Assembly (NCBI GenBank): GCA_907163225.1
Contig: OU015322.1
Span: forward strand, 1,354,501 to 1,418,500
Direction of reading: 5' to 3'
Source of the DNA: an uncultured Rhodocyclaceae bacterium
GTDB taxonomy: Bacteria; Pseudomonadota; Gammaproteobacteria; Burkholderiales; Rhodocyclaceae
Length of the DNA stretch: 64,000 bases
A program made the position numbers and the translations under genes. Numbering within the stretch: position 1 is the stretch's first letter; every line of letters begins with the position of its first letter. Positions 55,953-64,000 of this stretch are shown one piece after another. Below the pieces are notes generated by a model. The model worked only from the letters and a program-made list of their open reading frames with translations. It had not been told where the DNA came from and ran no database searches.

Positions 55953-56197
55953 GTTTGTCTCCATTTTGTATCGTGAAATACGATTTCGAATTGCGGAATA
56001 TCCTATCACGCTTTTTCAGCCATTTCACCCGTGGAAAACACTTAGTCACCCCGAGTCAAGTGGATGTTTACCCTAATTTCATGCATAATTACGGGCTTCC
56101 CAGCCGACGGCTTCAGCGCCGCTCGAAGTCTTGGCAGCAGCTCCCGGCGACTGGCGTGAAAACTAACTATTTCAGTAACTTAGAGAGAGACACCGCC
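55953..56197. other. Divergent maeB-pckG regulatory region
   Basis: This 245-base gap must hold promoters for both carbon-node genes. It is AT-rich near 55960-56095 and includes a CATAAT element at 56084-56089, but no convincing -35 was found. Confidence 0.4.
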
Positions 56198-58042
56198 ATG
56201 ACCGCACCGCTGAATGCACCTGACTACGTCAAACACGAAGGTTTGAAGAAATGGGTCGCCGAGATCGCCGCACTGACCCAGCCTGACCGTATCCACTGGG
56301 CCGATGGCTCGCAGGAAGAGTATGACCGCCTGTGTGCCGAAATGGTAGAGGCCGGCACGCTGATCAAGCTCAACGAAGCCAAGCGCCCGAACTCATTCCT
56401 TGCCTTCTCCGACCCTTCCGACGTGGCGCGTGTCGAAGACCGCACCTACATCTGCTCCGAGAACAAGGAAGACGCCGGCCCGACCAATAACTGGGAAGCG
56501 CCGGCCAAGATGCGCGAAACCATGAATGGCATCTTCAAGGGCTGCATGAAGGGCCGTACGATGTACGTGATCCCGTTCAGCATGGGCCCGCTTGGATCGC
56601 CGATCGCCCACATCGGTTTCGAAATCACCGACTCCGCCTACGTCGTCGTCAACATGCGCACGATGACCCGCATGGGCAAGGCCGTCTTCGACGTCCTGGG
56701 CACCAACGGCGAGTTCGTGCCCTGTATCCACACCGTCGGCGCCCCGCTCAAACCGGGCCAGCAGGATGCCAAGTGGCCTTGCAACCCGACCGTCAAGTAC
56801 ATCGTTCACTACCCGGAAACCCGTGAAATCTGGTCCTACGGTTCCGGCTACGGCGGCAACGCCCTGCTCGGCAAGAAGTGCTTCGCGCTGCGTATCGCCT
56901 CCAACATGGCGCGCGACCAGGGCTGGCTGGCTGAGCACATGCTCATCCTCGGCGTCGAATCGCCGGAAGGTGAAAAGTCCTACGTCGCTGCTGCCTTCCC
57001 GTCGGCTTGCGGCAAGACCAACTTTGCCATGCTGATCCCGCCGAAGACCCTCGACGGCTGGAAGATCACCACCATCGGCGACGACATCGCCTGGATCAAG
57101 CCGCGTGTCGACAAGGACGGCGTCACCCGCTTCTACGCCATCAACCCGGAAGCCGGCTTCTTCGGCGTCGCTCCGGGCACCTCGGAAAAGACCAACTTCA
57201 ACGCGCTGGCCACGTTGAAGGAAAACATCATCTTCACCAACGTCGCGCTGACCGACGACGGCGACGTGTGGTGGGAAGGCCTGACCAAGCAGGCGCCGGA
57301 TCACCTGATCGACTGGCAGGGTAACGACTGGACGCCGGAAGACGGCAAGGCAGGCAAGAAGGCCGCCCATGCCAACTCCCGCTTCACCGCCCCGGCCAAC
57401 CAGTGCCCGTCTGTCGACAGCGCCTGGGAAGATCCGGCTGGCGTGCCGATTTCCGCCTTCATCTTCGGCGGCCGTCGCGCTACCACCGTGCCGCTGGTGT
57501 ACGAAGCCTTCAACTGGAACTACGGCGTCTATATGGCTGCCACCCTCGGTTCTGAAACCACTGCCGCCGCTTTCGGCCAGCAGGGTGTCGTCCGTCGCGA
57601 CCCGTTCGCCATGCTGCCGTTCTGCGGCTACCACATGGGCGACTACTTCAATCACTGGTTGAAGATGGGCAAGACCGTCGATGCAGCCCCGAAGATCTTC
57701 TGCGTGAACTGGTTCCGCATGAACGAAAAAGGCGAATTCATGTGGCCGGGCTTCGGCGACAACATGCGCGTTCTGAAGTGGATCGTTCAGCGTTGCAAGG
57801 GCAAGGTTGCCGCCAAGGAAACCGCGCTGGGCTGGATGCCGCAGTTCGAGGACATCGACTGGACCGGCCTGGACATCACCAAGGCCGACTTCAACAGCCT
57901 GACCAACATCGATGCCGATGCGTGGAAATCAGAACTGGCCGGCCACAAGGAGTGGTTCGACAAGATGGGCGAAAAGCTGCCGCGTGAATTCACGCTGAAG
58001 CGCGAGCTGTTCGAGATGTCTCTGTTCAAGAGCGCAGCCTGA
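56198..58042 (+). CDS. pckG: Phosphoenolpyruvate carboxykinase (GTP)
   Basis: This 614-residue GTP-type PEPCK converts oxaloacetate to phosphoenolpyruvate. The kinase-1 P-loop is in [31 protein letters not shown] is the kinase-2/metal region, and [15 protein letters not shown] carries GTP-form residues. The ATG at 56198 follows AGAGAGAGA; an upstream in-frame extension lacks family similarity. Divergent maeB and pckG together set flux between C4 and C3 pools, useful for growth on acetate or lactate. Confidence 0.97.
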   Translation: MTAPLNAPDYVKHEGLKKWVAEIAALTQPDRIHWADGSQEEYDRLCAEMVEAGTLIKLNEAKRPNSFLAFSDPSDVARVEDRTYICSENKEDAGPTNNWEAPAKMRETMNGIFKGCMKGRTMYVIPFSMGPLGSPIAHIGFEITDSAYVVVNMRTMTRMGKAVFDVLGTNGEFVPCIHTVGAPLKPGQQDAKWPCNPTVKYIVHYPETREIWSYGSGYGGNALLGKKCFALRIASNMARDQGWLAEHMLILGVESPEGEKSYVAAAFPSACGKTNFAMLIPPKTLDGWKITTIGDDIAWIKPRVDKDGVTRFYAINPEAGFFGVAPGTSEKTNFNALATLKENIIFTNVALTDDGDVWWEGLTKQAPDHLIDWQGNDWTPEDGKAGKKAAHANSRFTAPANQCPSVDSAWEDPAGVPISAFIFGGRRATTVPLVYEAFNWNYGVYMAATLGSETTAAAFGQQGVVRRDPFAMLPFCGYHMGDYFNHWLKMGKTVDAAPKIFCVNWFRMNEKGEFMWPGFGDNMRVLKWIVQRCKGKVAAKETALGWMPQFEDIDWTGLDITKADFNSLTNIDADAWKSELAGHKEWFDKMGEKLPREFTLKRELFEMSLFKSAA

Positions 58043-58060
58043 TTTAAGTTTCCGCTTTGA

Positions 58061-58099
58061 AAAACGGCCACCGCGGTTAGCCAACCCGGTGGCCGTTTT
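58061..58099 (+). terminator. Terminator after pckG
   Basis: A 12-bp stem AAAACGGCCACC/GGTGGCCGTTTT is followed by a T-rich stretch. It ends 4 bases before the ribosome site of the aminotransferase, so that gene may be expressed by read-through. Confidence 0.8.
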
Positions 58100-58114
58100 G
58101 TTTTGGAGAACCGC

Positions 58115-59308
58115 ATGTACCGCCCAGCCCAACGCCTTGCCGACATAGAGCCATTCCACGTCGTCGAACTGCTGACCCGTGCCCGGCAGCTTGAAGCCGA
58201 GGGCCGCGACATCATTCACATGGAAGTCGGCGAGCCGGATTTCCCGACACCTGAGCCGATCACGAATGCTGCGGTCAACGCGATAAAAGGCGGAAAAACG
58301 AAATACACGCAGGCGCTGGGTTTGCCTGAGTTGCGCGAGGCGATCAGCGCCTTCTACCGCGAGCGCTATGGCGTCATCGTGCCGGCCGGGCGGATTGCCA
58401 TCACCAACGGCGCATCTGGCGCGTTGAATCTGGCCTTTGCCTGCCTGGCCGATCCCGGCAGCGAATGGCTGCTGACCGACCCCGGCTATCCGTGCAATCG
58501 TCACATTTTGCGTGCTTTTGACGGTCGACCGCTGAACATCCCGGTTGGCCCCGAGACCAATTTCCAACCGACGCCGGCGCTGCTGCGCCAGCACTGGAAG
58601 CCGAGTACGGCCGGCCTGCTGGTCGCCTCACCCGCCAATCCGACCGGCACGCTGCTGACGCTGGCCGAGATCAAGGCGCTGGCTGAGGTTTGTCGCGAGA
58701 ACAGCGGCCATTTTCTGGTCGACGAGATTTATCACGGGCTGACCTATGCCTCGGCGGAAGCCCCTTTGGGGAACGAATACGACGTCCCTACCGCCTGTGC
58801 GGCCGGCGACGACATCTGGGTGATCAACAGCTTCTCCAAATATTTCCAGATGACAGGCTGGCGCCTGGGCTGGATGGTCATTCCGGATGCCTACGTACGC
58901 GACGTCGAAAAGCTGGCGCAAAATCTCACGCTCTGCCCGTCCACGCCAGCCCAATACGGCGCACTGGCCGCCTTCGAGCCGGAAACCATCGCCATCCTTG
59001 AATCCCGGCGCGCCGAATTCCGGATACGCCGTGACTTTCTCGCCCCGGCGCTCGAACAAATTGGCTTTCGCGTCACCGCAAAACCAGCGGGCGCGTTCTA
59101 CCTTTATTGCGACAGCTCGGCACTGGCTGACGACAGCTTCACGCTGGCCAAGGATTTGCTGGAGAAAACAGGGGTCGCTGCGACGCCGGGGCTCGATTTC
59201 GGCAGCAACGCCCCCGAAAAGCACATCCGCTTCGCCTACACGACCAGCGTTGAGCGGCTAGCTGAAGCAGCGGAACGCCTAAGCCGTTATTTCGGCCGGC
59301 AGCGTTAG
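58115..59308 (+). CDS. Class I/II pyridoxal-phosphate aminotransferase
   Basis: This 397-residue enzyme has VGEPDFPTPEPI (substrate site), PANPTGT, DEIYHGLTY and the PLP-binding Lys in NSFSKYFQMTGWRLGW. It belongs to the aspartate/aromatic/alanine aminotransferase group; the exact amino acid is uncertain. The ATG at 58115 follows TTGGAGAA. A dispersed repeat copy covers residues about 52-62 (AAVNAIKGGKT) at 58268-58299. The 3' end overlaps the convergent ampD end by 30 bases. Confidence 0.88.
   Translation: MYRPAQRLADIEPFHVVELLTRARQLEAEGRDIIHMEVGEPDFPTPEPITNAAVNAIKGGKTKYTQALGLPELREAISAFYRERYGVIVPAGRIAITNGASGALNLAFACLADPGSEWLLTDPGYPCNRHILRAFDGRPLNIPVGPETNFQPTPALLRQHWKPSTAGLLVASPANPTGTLLTLAEIKALAEVCRENSGHFLVDEIYHGLTYASAEAPLGNEYDVPTACAAGDDIWVINSFSKYFQMTGWRLGWMVIPDAYVRDVEKLAQNLTLCPSTPAQYGALAAFEPETIAILESRRAEFRIRRDFLAPALEQIGFRVTAKPAGAFYLYCDSSALADDSFTLAKDLLEKTGVAATPGLDFGSNAPEKHIRFAYTTSVERLAEAAERLSRYFGRQR
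58268..58299 (+). repeat. Dispersed GCGGTCAACC/A-tract repeat, copy 11 (inside aminotransferase)
   Basis: The core GCTGCGGTCAAC is followed by an A-rich tract at +12 and A5 at +23. It matches copy 6 at 25 of 32 positions. Translated as Ala-Ala-Val-Asn-Ala-Ile-Lys. Confidence 0.75.
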
Positions 59309-59845
59309 CCCGGGGTAGCGCGCGCGCAGCGCGGCCCAATCGAAACAGGGCCCGGGGTCAGTCTTGCGTCCGGGCGCAATATGGCAGTGTCCGGCGATGG
59401 CGGTGATTGGGTACTGCGTGCGCAACGCATCCAGCACGCGCCAGAGTGCCGAGTATTGTTCGGCCGTGAACGGCTGCGTATCCGAGCCCTCAAGTTCGAT
59501 GCCCACCGAATAGTCGTTGCAGTTGTCCCGCTCGCACCAGCATGACTGCCCGGCATGCCAGGCCCGCTGACCACAGCCGACGAACTGGATGATCCGACCA
59601 TCTCGTCGGATGTAAAAATGGGCCGAGACCTGCATCTCGAAAATTGTCGAAAAATACGGGTTGACCGTGGGATCCAGCCGATTGAGGAAAAAGTCCTCGA
59701 CCCAGTCGCCGCCAAACTCGTCCGGCGGCAAACTGATGTTGTGGATGACCACCAATGACACCGGATCGCCGGCCGGCCTTTCGCCAAAATTGGGCGAAGG
59801 CAGCCAGCGCACGCCATCCAGCCAACCGTCAGCCTGCCACGACAT
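59279..59845 (-). CDS. ampD: Cytoplasmic N-acetylmuramyl-L-alanine amidase AmpD
   Basis: This 188-residue zinc amidase of the peptidoglycan recycling pathway cleaves anhydro-MurNAc-peptides. Zinc ligands fit VVIHNISLPP (His34-like) and AGHCHIAPGRKTDPGPCFDW (His and Asp). There is no signal peptide, as expected for AmpD. The ATG overlaps the pilR stop (TGATG). A dispersed repeat copy lies at 59644-59668. Confidence 0.93.
   Translation of the reverse strand: MSWQADGWLDGVRWLPSPNFGERPAGDPVSLVVIHNISLPPDEFGGDWVEDFFLNRLDPTVNPYFSTIFEMQVSAHFYIRRDGRIIQFVGCGQRAWHAGQSCWCERDNCNDYSVGIELEGSDTQPFTAEQYSALWRVLDALRTQYPITAIAGHCHIAPGRKTDPGPCFDWAALRARYPGLTLPAEITA
59644..59668 (-). repeat. Dispersed GCGGTCAACC/A-tract repeat, copy 12 (inside ampD, ACGGT variant)
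   Basis: The minus-strand core CCACGGTCAACCCG has AT-rich tracts at +12 and +23. It shares about 20 contiguous bases (one mismatch) with the intergenic copy at 41079-41121. Confidence 0.6.
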
Positions 59846-61161
59846 CACTCGATGCCCAGGCGCTCAAGACGGTAGCGCATCGAGCGAAAAGTGACACCCA
59901 GCAAGCGAGCTGCCGCGGTTCGATTGCCCTCGGCTTTTTGCAGGGCTTCGAGAATCGCCTGACGCTCCAGGCGATTGAGGTAGTCATCCAGCGACTCAGC
60001 GCCGCGACCTTGCTCCTCGCCACCCGGCATATCCTCCGGGCCAAGGTGCAGGTCTTCAACTTCGATGCTGTCATCGGCGCAAAGCGCTGTCGCCCGTTCG
60101 AGAATATTCTCCAGTTCGCGGACATTGCCCGGGAATGAATATAACGACAGCGCCTTCACGGCGGCGCTCGACAGCTTGGGCGGCGAATCCCCGAAAACCC
60201 GGCGCAAGATGGCCTCGACCAGCGGCACGATGTCTTCCATGCGCTCGCGCAGAGGCGGCATGCGCAATTCAATGACGTTCAGGCGGTAATACAAGTCCTG
60301 CCGGAACGCGCCCTTGTCGACCAATTCGCGCAGATTTTTGTGAGTGGCGCAGATGATCCGGACATCGACCGGCTCTTCGGCAACACTGCCCACCTTGCGC
60401 ACGCGCTTCTCCTGAATGGCGCGCAGCAACTTGACCTGCATGGCCAGCGGCAGGTCGGCGACTTCATCCAGAAACAGGGTGCCACCGTGGGCTGCGTGGA
60501 AAAAGCCGTCGCGCTCGCTATCTGCGCCGGTGAACGCACCTTTGCGATAGCCAAAAAACTCGCTTTCCATCAGGTTTTCAGGGATTGCACCGCAGTTGAC
60601 CGGGACAAACGTTCCGGCCGCCCGCGCGCTGCGGCTGTGGATAAGGCGCGCCGCCAGTTCCTTGCCGCTACCGGATTCGCCGGAGATATAAATGGGCGCC
60701 TGGCTGCGCGCCAGCTTCTCGATCATCGCCCGCACCTGCTGCATGCTGGGCGAATCACCGAGCAAGGACTGCAGGGGATTTTCGCTATCGGCCGCCCCAC
60801 CGGGCAAACGCAAGGCGGATTTGATCAGGGTTCGCAACTGTTCGAGGCCAACCGGTTTGGACAGATAATCGAAAGCGCCCGCCTTGAGAGCAGCCACCGC
60901 ATTTTCGGCGCTGCCATAGGCCGTAATGACGGCAACCGGGGTCTGGGGATGGTGCTCGGTAATGTAGCGAACAATGTCCAGGCCCTCGCCATCGGGCAGA
61001 CGCATATCGGTCAGGCAAAGCTGAAACTCGTCAGCATCCAGCACGGCGCGCGCTTCGGCAACCGAACCAACGCATTCGGTCGCCAGGCCCATGCGGACCA
61101 GCGTCAGATCGATCAGTTCGCGGATATCGGCCTCGTCATCGATGACGAGCACCCGGCTCAT
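59845..61161 (-). CDS. pilR: Type IV pilus response regulator PilR (sigma-54 activator)
   Basis: This 438-residue NtrC-family regulator has a receiver domain (Asp in CLTDMRLPDGEG, about residue 51), an AAA+ domain (GESGSGKELAARLIH, GAFTGA, FLDEVADLPL) and a Fis-type helix-turn-helix (NRTAAARLLGVTFRSMRYRLERLGIE). In other bacteria PilR turns on pilA transcription. The start at 61161 overlaps the pilS stop (ATGA). No pilin gene is in the window. Confidence 0.92.
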   Translation of the reverse strand: MSRVLVIDDEADIRELIDLTLVRMGLATECVGSVAEARAVLDADEFQLCLTDMRLPDGEGLDIVRYITEHHPQTPVAVITAYGSAENAVAALKAGAFDYLSKPVGLEQLRTLIKSALRLPGGAADSENPLQSLLGDSPSMQQVRAMIEKLARSQAPIYISGESGSGKELAARLIHSRSARAAGTFVPVNCGAIPENLMESEFFGYRKGAFTGADSERDGFFHAAHGGTLFLDEVADLPLAMQVKLLRAIQEKRVRKVGSVAEEPVDVRIICATHKNLRELVDKGAFRQDLYYRLNVIELRMPPLRERMEDIVPLVEAILRRVFGDSPPKLSSAAVKALSLYSFPGNVRELENILERATALCADDSIEVEDLHLGPEDMPGGEEQGRGAESLDDYLNRLERQAILEALQKAEGNRTAAARLLGVTFRSMRYRLERLGIE

Positions 61162-62765
61162 TTCGCCGCGTGGGCGCCGTTCAGTTCTGGCAACAGACAC
61201 GTGTCGTTTCTCCCTGCAACAATGAAATGCGCCCCGCTGGTCGAGGCCGCCAGCTCCAGGCTGGCGCCGTTGGTCGCGCACAACTCCCGGGCGATAAACA
61301 AGCCAAGCCCGGTGCCCTGCGTATGGGTCGTGAAAAATGGTTCAAAAATCTGCTCGCGCACGGTTTCCGGAACACCCGGGCCATCGTCGAGCACATGCAA
61401 TTCTACCCGCCCATCGTTGGCGACGCCCGCCAGTTCAATGCGAACGGCACCCGGGCCACGGCTCGAGTGGCGCAGGGCGTTGCTGACCAGGTTCCACAGA
61501 ACCTGATGCAGATGCGAGCGATCGAAACACAGGCTGAGCGGCATGGTTTCAAGCACGACGACGCCCGGCACCAGGTTTTCGGTTGCCATGAAGTGTTCGA
61601 GAAATCCGGCGCAAAACTCATCGGCACGAAGCAGCTCCGGCTGCGCCCTGCTCTGGCGCCCAAGCTCCAGGATATCGCCCACAATCCGATCCAGACGAAT
61701 TACATTGTCATTCAAAATGCGAAACAGCCGCTCCTGCATCTCGACCCGGCGCTCTTCGCGCAGCAGTTCGCCAGCATGGCCAATCGCCGACAACGGGTTG
61801 CGAATCTCATGGGCAATACTTGCGGTCAACCGACCCAGCGAAGCCAATTTCAACTGCTGCGCGCGCTCCTTGATGCGACCCACATCCTCCAGAAACACAA
61901 GGATTTCACCATCGGTACTCGCAGTCCGCTCAAAACGCGCCTGCAAATCCCGCCCATCCGCACCGCAGAAATGAAGCCCGCCCTCACCGCCCCCCTCAAG
62001 CCACCGCTGAATGGCCGTAGCCAGTGTCGGCACCTGCGATTCAAGCGAGGCTTCGCCCTCGTTCGGCAAGCCAAGCATCGCACTCGCCACGGGATTGCAT
62101 CGGCTAACCAGCCCGTTCTGGGCAACGATCAACACGCCATCCTGCATTCGCTCGACCACACGCTGACTGATACGAATCTGGTTATCCAGCGCCACCCCTC
62201 TTCGCCGCGCCAGGTCCTCATTGACCATCGCTCGCTGGCCCAGCAAGCGGGCCAAAATAGCCGTCGCGAAAAAGCCGGCGGAGATAAACCCGGCCTGTAC
62301 GATCGATGCCGAATCGAAGCCCAGGGCAACGATCCCGTACGCTTGTGAGAGCAACACGGCCATCGTGGCCAAGGCTGCATAAAAAAGTACGAGGCTGCCC
62401 CGCCCAACCAGGCTGGCTGCCGCGAGCGATACCAGCAGAAATACGCTCAGCCCGCTGCCCACGCCACCAGCCATCGACATCAGCGAACATACGACCGCGA
62501 TATCGACGGACATCTGCACCGACAACTGCTGATTGAAATAGCGCCGCCAGTGCGTTGCCAAAAGCAGTCCGGCAAGCGTCGAAACAATATAAACGCCGGT
62601 CAACAGAAACAGAACCGGCGAAGGCTGCAGATTCAGGCGCGATGTCCATTCATGCGGAAAAACGATCGCCAGAAAAAACAATGCCGCCAACACGAGGCGG
62701 TAAAGATTGAAATACTGGAACGAACGCCAGTTGGCCTCCCAAGTTGAAGAGAGCCAATTGACCAT
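61158..62765 (-). CDS. pilS: Type IV pilus sensor histidine kinase PilS
   Basis: This 535-residue kinase has six predicted membrane helices in its first 200 residues, a PAS-like middle part (about 225-330), the H-box LGRLTASIAHEIRNPLSAIGHAGELL with phospho-acceptor His, and the ATPase with NLVSNALRHS, DDGPGVPE and GTGLGLFIAREL. It controls PilR. The start at 62765 overlaps the PP0621-type gene stop (TGATG). Confidence 0.92.
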   Translation of the reverse strand: MVNWLSSTWEANWRSFQYFNLYRLVLAALFFLAIVFPHEWTSRLNLQPSPVLFLLTGVYIVSTLAGLLLATHWRRYFNQQLSVQMSVDIAVVCSLMSMAGGVGSGLSVFLLVSLAAASLVGRGSLVLFYAALATMAVLLSQAYGIVALGFDSASIVQAGFISAGFFATAILARLLGQRAMVNEDLARRRGVALDNQIRISQRVVERMQDGVLIVAQNGLVSRCNPVASAMLGLPNEGEASLESQVPTLATAIQRWLEGGGEGGLHFCGADGRDLQARFERTASTDGEILVFLEDVGRIKERAQQLKLASLGRLTASIAHEIRNPLSAIGHAGELLREERRVEMQERLFRILNDNVIRLDRIVGDILELGRQSRAQPELLRADEFCAGFLEHFMATENLVPGVVVLETMPLSLCFDRSHLHQVLWNLVSNALRHSSRGPGAVRIELAGVANDGRVELHVLDDGPGVPETVREQIFEPFFTTHTQGTGLGLFIARELCATNGASLELAASTSGAHFIVAGRNDTCLLPELNGAHAAK

Positions 62766-62995
62766 CAGGATTTCCCGTCTTGCGCGGCGACCCGATGCGC
62801 CTCGCAACAATAGACCCGGCCACGATCCGCCACCCCCTCGCTTTCGGGCAGATGAACCGAACAAAACGAACAGGTGACCATTTTCTCCGGGGGAGGATCA
62901 CGCCGAGTCGATGCATGGTTATCACGCGAAGATCCACGTTTCACCCACATCCACCAGACCACACCCAGCAATGCAAACAAAATCAGGTATTTCAT
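62765..62995 (-). CDS. PP0621-family small zinc-ribbon protein
   Basis: This 76-residue protein has one N-terminal membrane helix (MKYLILFALLGVVWWMWV) and a Cys-rich tail (CSFCSVHLPE and RGRVYCCEAH) that looks like a zinc-binding ribbon. It belongs to the PP0621 family found just before pilS in many beta- and gammaproteobacteria. The start at 62995 is chosen because it begins the membrane helix. Confidence 0.8.
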   Translation of the reverse strand: MKYLILFALLGVVWWMWVKRGSSRDNHASTRRDPPPEKMVTCSFCSVHLPESEGVADRGRVYCCEAHRVAAQDGKS

Positions 62996-63383
62996 CGCGT
63001 CCCCAGAAACAAAAAAAGCCCACGAAAAATCCGCAAGCCTCAATGGATTTGGGTCAAAACCAGCGCACTTGAAAGTATCTCAAGTACGTTAAAAAGACGT
63101 TTCAGACCCAGCATTTACGTCGTGCATCAACACAATCATCAAAGCGCAATTCGCCCGCAAGACATCAAGCAAGATACTCGAAGAATTTACCATATATATT
63201 TAGCGAGTATCGCAGCAGCCGGCAAGGTGAAATCTCAATTTCATTGATAACGAAAGTCACCTGCCAAGGCGTATAGGCAGCATGCCGGAATGACGTCTGC
63301 CTTTGACGCTGCGGTCAACCGTGAAAAAGGCCGAAAAAAAGGCGCCAGTCAGCCTTGGCGCCACTCCACTGAAAGCCTGACTC
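62996..63383. other. Intergenic region between the PP0621-pilS-pilR operon and the SRPBCC gene
   Basis: This 388-base AT-rich gap holds an inverted repeat ACTTGA-N7-TCAAGT at 63067-63085, a TATATAT stretch near 63191-63200, and one dispersed repeat copy. Promoters for the pil operon should lie here but none could be fixed. Confidence 0.5.
63307..63339 (+). repeat. Dispersed GCGGTCAACC/A-tract repeat, copy 13 (intergenic)
   Basis: The core GCTGCGGTCAACCG is complete, with A5 at +13 and A7 at +23. Confidence 0.85.
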
Positions 63384-63830
63384 TCAACCGGGAATCTCTG
63401 CCTCGACCAGTTGCGCCAGCAGGGTAAGGGATTCCTGCCAGCCGAGATAGCAGGCTTGGGCCGGGATGGCTTCAGGGATGCCTTGTTGCACGATGTCCAG
63501 CTCGACGCCGCAAAAGACCGGCTTGATCGAGATGGTGGTTTCCATTTCTCCCGGCAGGTTGGCGTCGTCGAAGGCGTCGGTGTGGCGGATGCGTTCGTTA
63601 GGGACCAGTTCAAGGTATTTCCCGCCGAAGGAGTGACTTTGGCCGTTGGAGAAGTTGGTGAAGGACATCTGGTAGGTGCCGCCGACTTTTGCCTCCAGAT
63701 GGTGAACTTTGCCCGTGAAGCCATGCGGTGGAATCCATTTGACCAAGGCGTCCGGATCGAGAAATGCCCGATAGACCCGGTCGGGCGTGGCGCGCAGAAC
63801 GCGGTGCAGGCGGACGGTGTTGCTGGCCAT
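63384..63830 (-). CDS. SRPBCC (AHSA1-like) domain protein
   Basis: This 148-residue START/SRPBCC-fold protein has RVLRATPDRVYRAFLDPDALVKWIPP at the start and GGTYQMSFTNF, ERIRHTDAF in the middle. These make a hydrophobic ligand cavity in the activator-of-Hsp90/polyketide-cyclase-like family. Ligand unknown. The start at 63830 follows GAGG with 8-base spacing. Confidence 0.85.
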   Translation of the reverse strand: MASNTVRLHRVLRATPDRVYRAFLDPDALVKWIPPHGFTGKVHHLEAKVGGTYQMSFTNFSNGQSHSFGGKYLELVPNERIRHTDAFDDANLPGEMETTISIKPVFCGVELDIVQQGIPEAIPAQACYLGWQESLTLLAQLVEAEIPG

Positions 63831-64000
63831 GATCATTTCCTCTTTGGTTGTGCGCGCCGACTGGGTGGAGCACTGATCGGTTGATGTATTTATTGAGCCT
63901 GCTGGCATCGCGAAGGTTCAGGATATTTGTTGCCGCTCGCCTCGAATTGTTGCACCGCAATAGCGTGCCGTGCCTTGTTTTGGTGCGGGCCTTCGCTTCT

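Noticed and set aside
61815-61835. TGCGGTCAACCG inside pilS
   Set aside because: It encodes the conserved H-box residues GRLTAS and lacks the A-tracts.

Overview
The window reads as a chromosome segment of a motile, respiring betaproteobacterium, most likely of the Rhodocyclales (Dechloromonas/Azonexus-like). This rests on gene content seen in the sequence: a cbb3-oxidase cluster with ccoG/H/I/S, PilS-PilR preceded by a PP0621-type small protein, chemoreceptors ending in CheR-tether pentapeptides, a CZB-domain receptor, and ACR3-type arsenite export. The species assignment is inference. By eye the chemotaxis/cco part (1-24 kb) is only moderately GC-rich, and 35-51 kb is much richer with C-ending codons; I did not compute this.

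Layout. 1-13.9 kb (minus strand): motA-motB-mcp-cheY-cheA-cheW-mcp-mcp-cheR-cheD, a flagellar motor plus chemotaxis operon. 14.1-14.7 kb: a Nudix hydrolase. 15-23.4 kb (minus): ccoI-ccoS, then ccoN-O-Q-P behind an FNR/Anr box, then ccoG-ccoH and a DUF3149 peptide. 23.4-28 kb: SDR dehydrogenase, GGDEF response regulator, tRNA-Thr(CGU), murJ and a PEBP-family gene. 28-33.4 kb (minus): a TolC-like channel with an extra C-terminal domain, and an arsR-arsC-acr3-permease operon whose permease end and following thioredoxin gene look fused by a deletion. 33.6-36.7 kb: a PAS/sigma-54 activator divergent from a second, orphan ccoG that carries a sigma-54 promoter. 36.7-41 kb: hydrolase, TDT transporter, Pit phosphate transporter with its DUF47 partner, acyltransferase. 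41.2-46.2 kb: a small defence-like block made of a fused restriction-methylase, a NERD membrane protein and HigBA. 46.2-52.3 kb: an S4 protein and a tightly overlapping lactate/2-hydroxyacid operon (lutA-lutB-half ALDH-D-2-hydroxyacid dehydrogenase-lutC-small membrane protein) divergent from an IclR regulator. 52.4-63.8 kb: a D,D-endopeptidase, maeB divergent from pckG (the C4/C3 anaplerotic node), aminotransferase, ampD, pilR-pilS-PP0621, and an SRPBCC protein.

The most unusual signal is a dispersed repeat of about 32 bp with at least 13 copies. It has a core close to GCTGCGGTCAACC, followed by two A-tracts that start at +12 and about +23 from the first G of GCGGT, one helical turn apart. 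Copies lie in both orientations, in intergenic gaps and inside seven unrelated genes, where the core is read in several different frames. This layout (a GCGGT core plus phased A-tracts) closely resembles the extended DNA uptake signal sequence of Haemophilus. I propose it as a candidate uptake-type or other DNA-level signal in this lineage.
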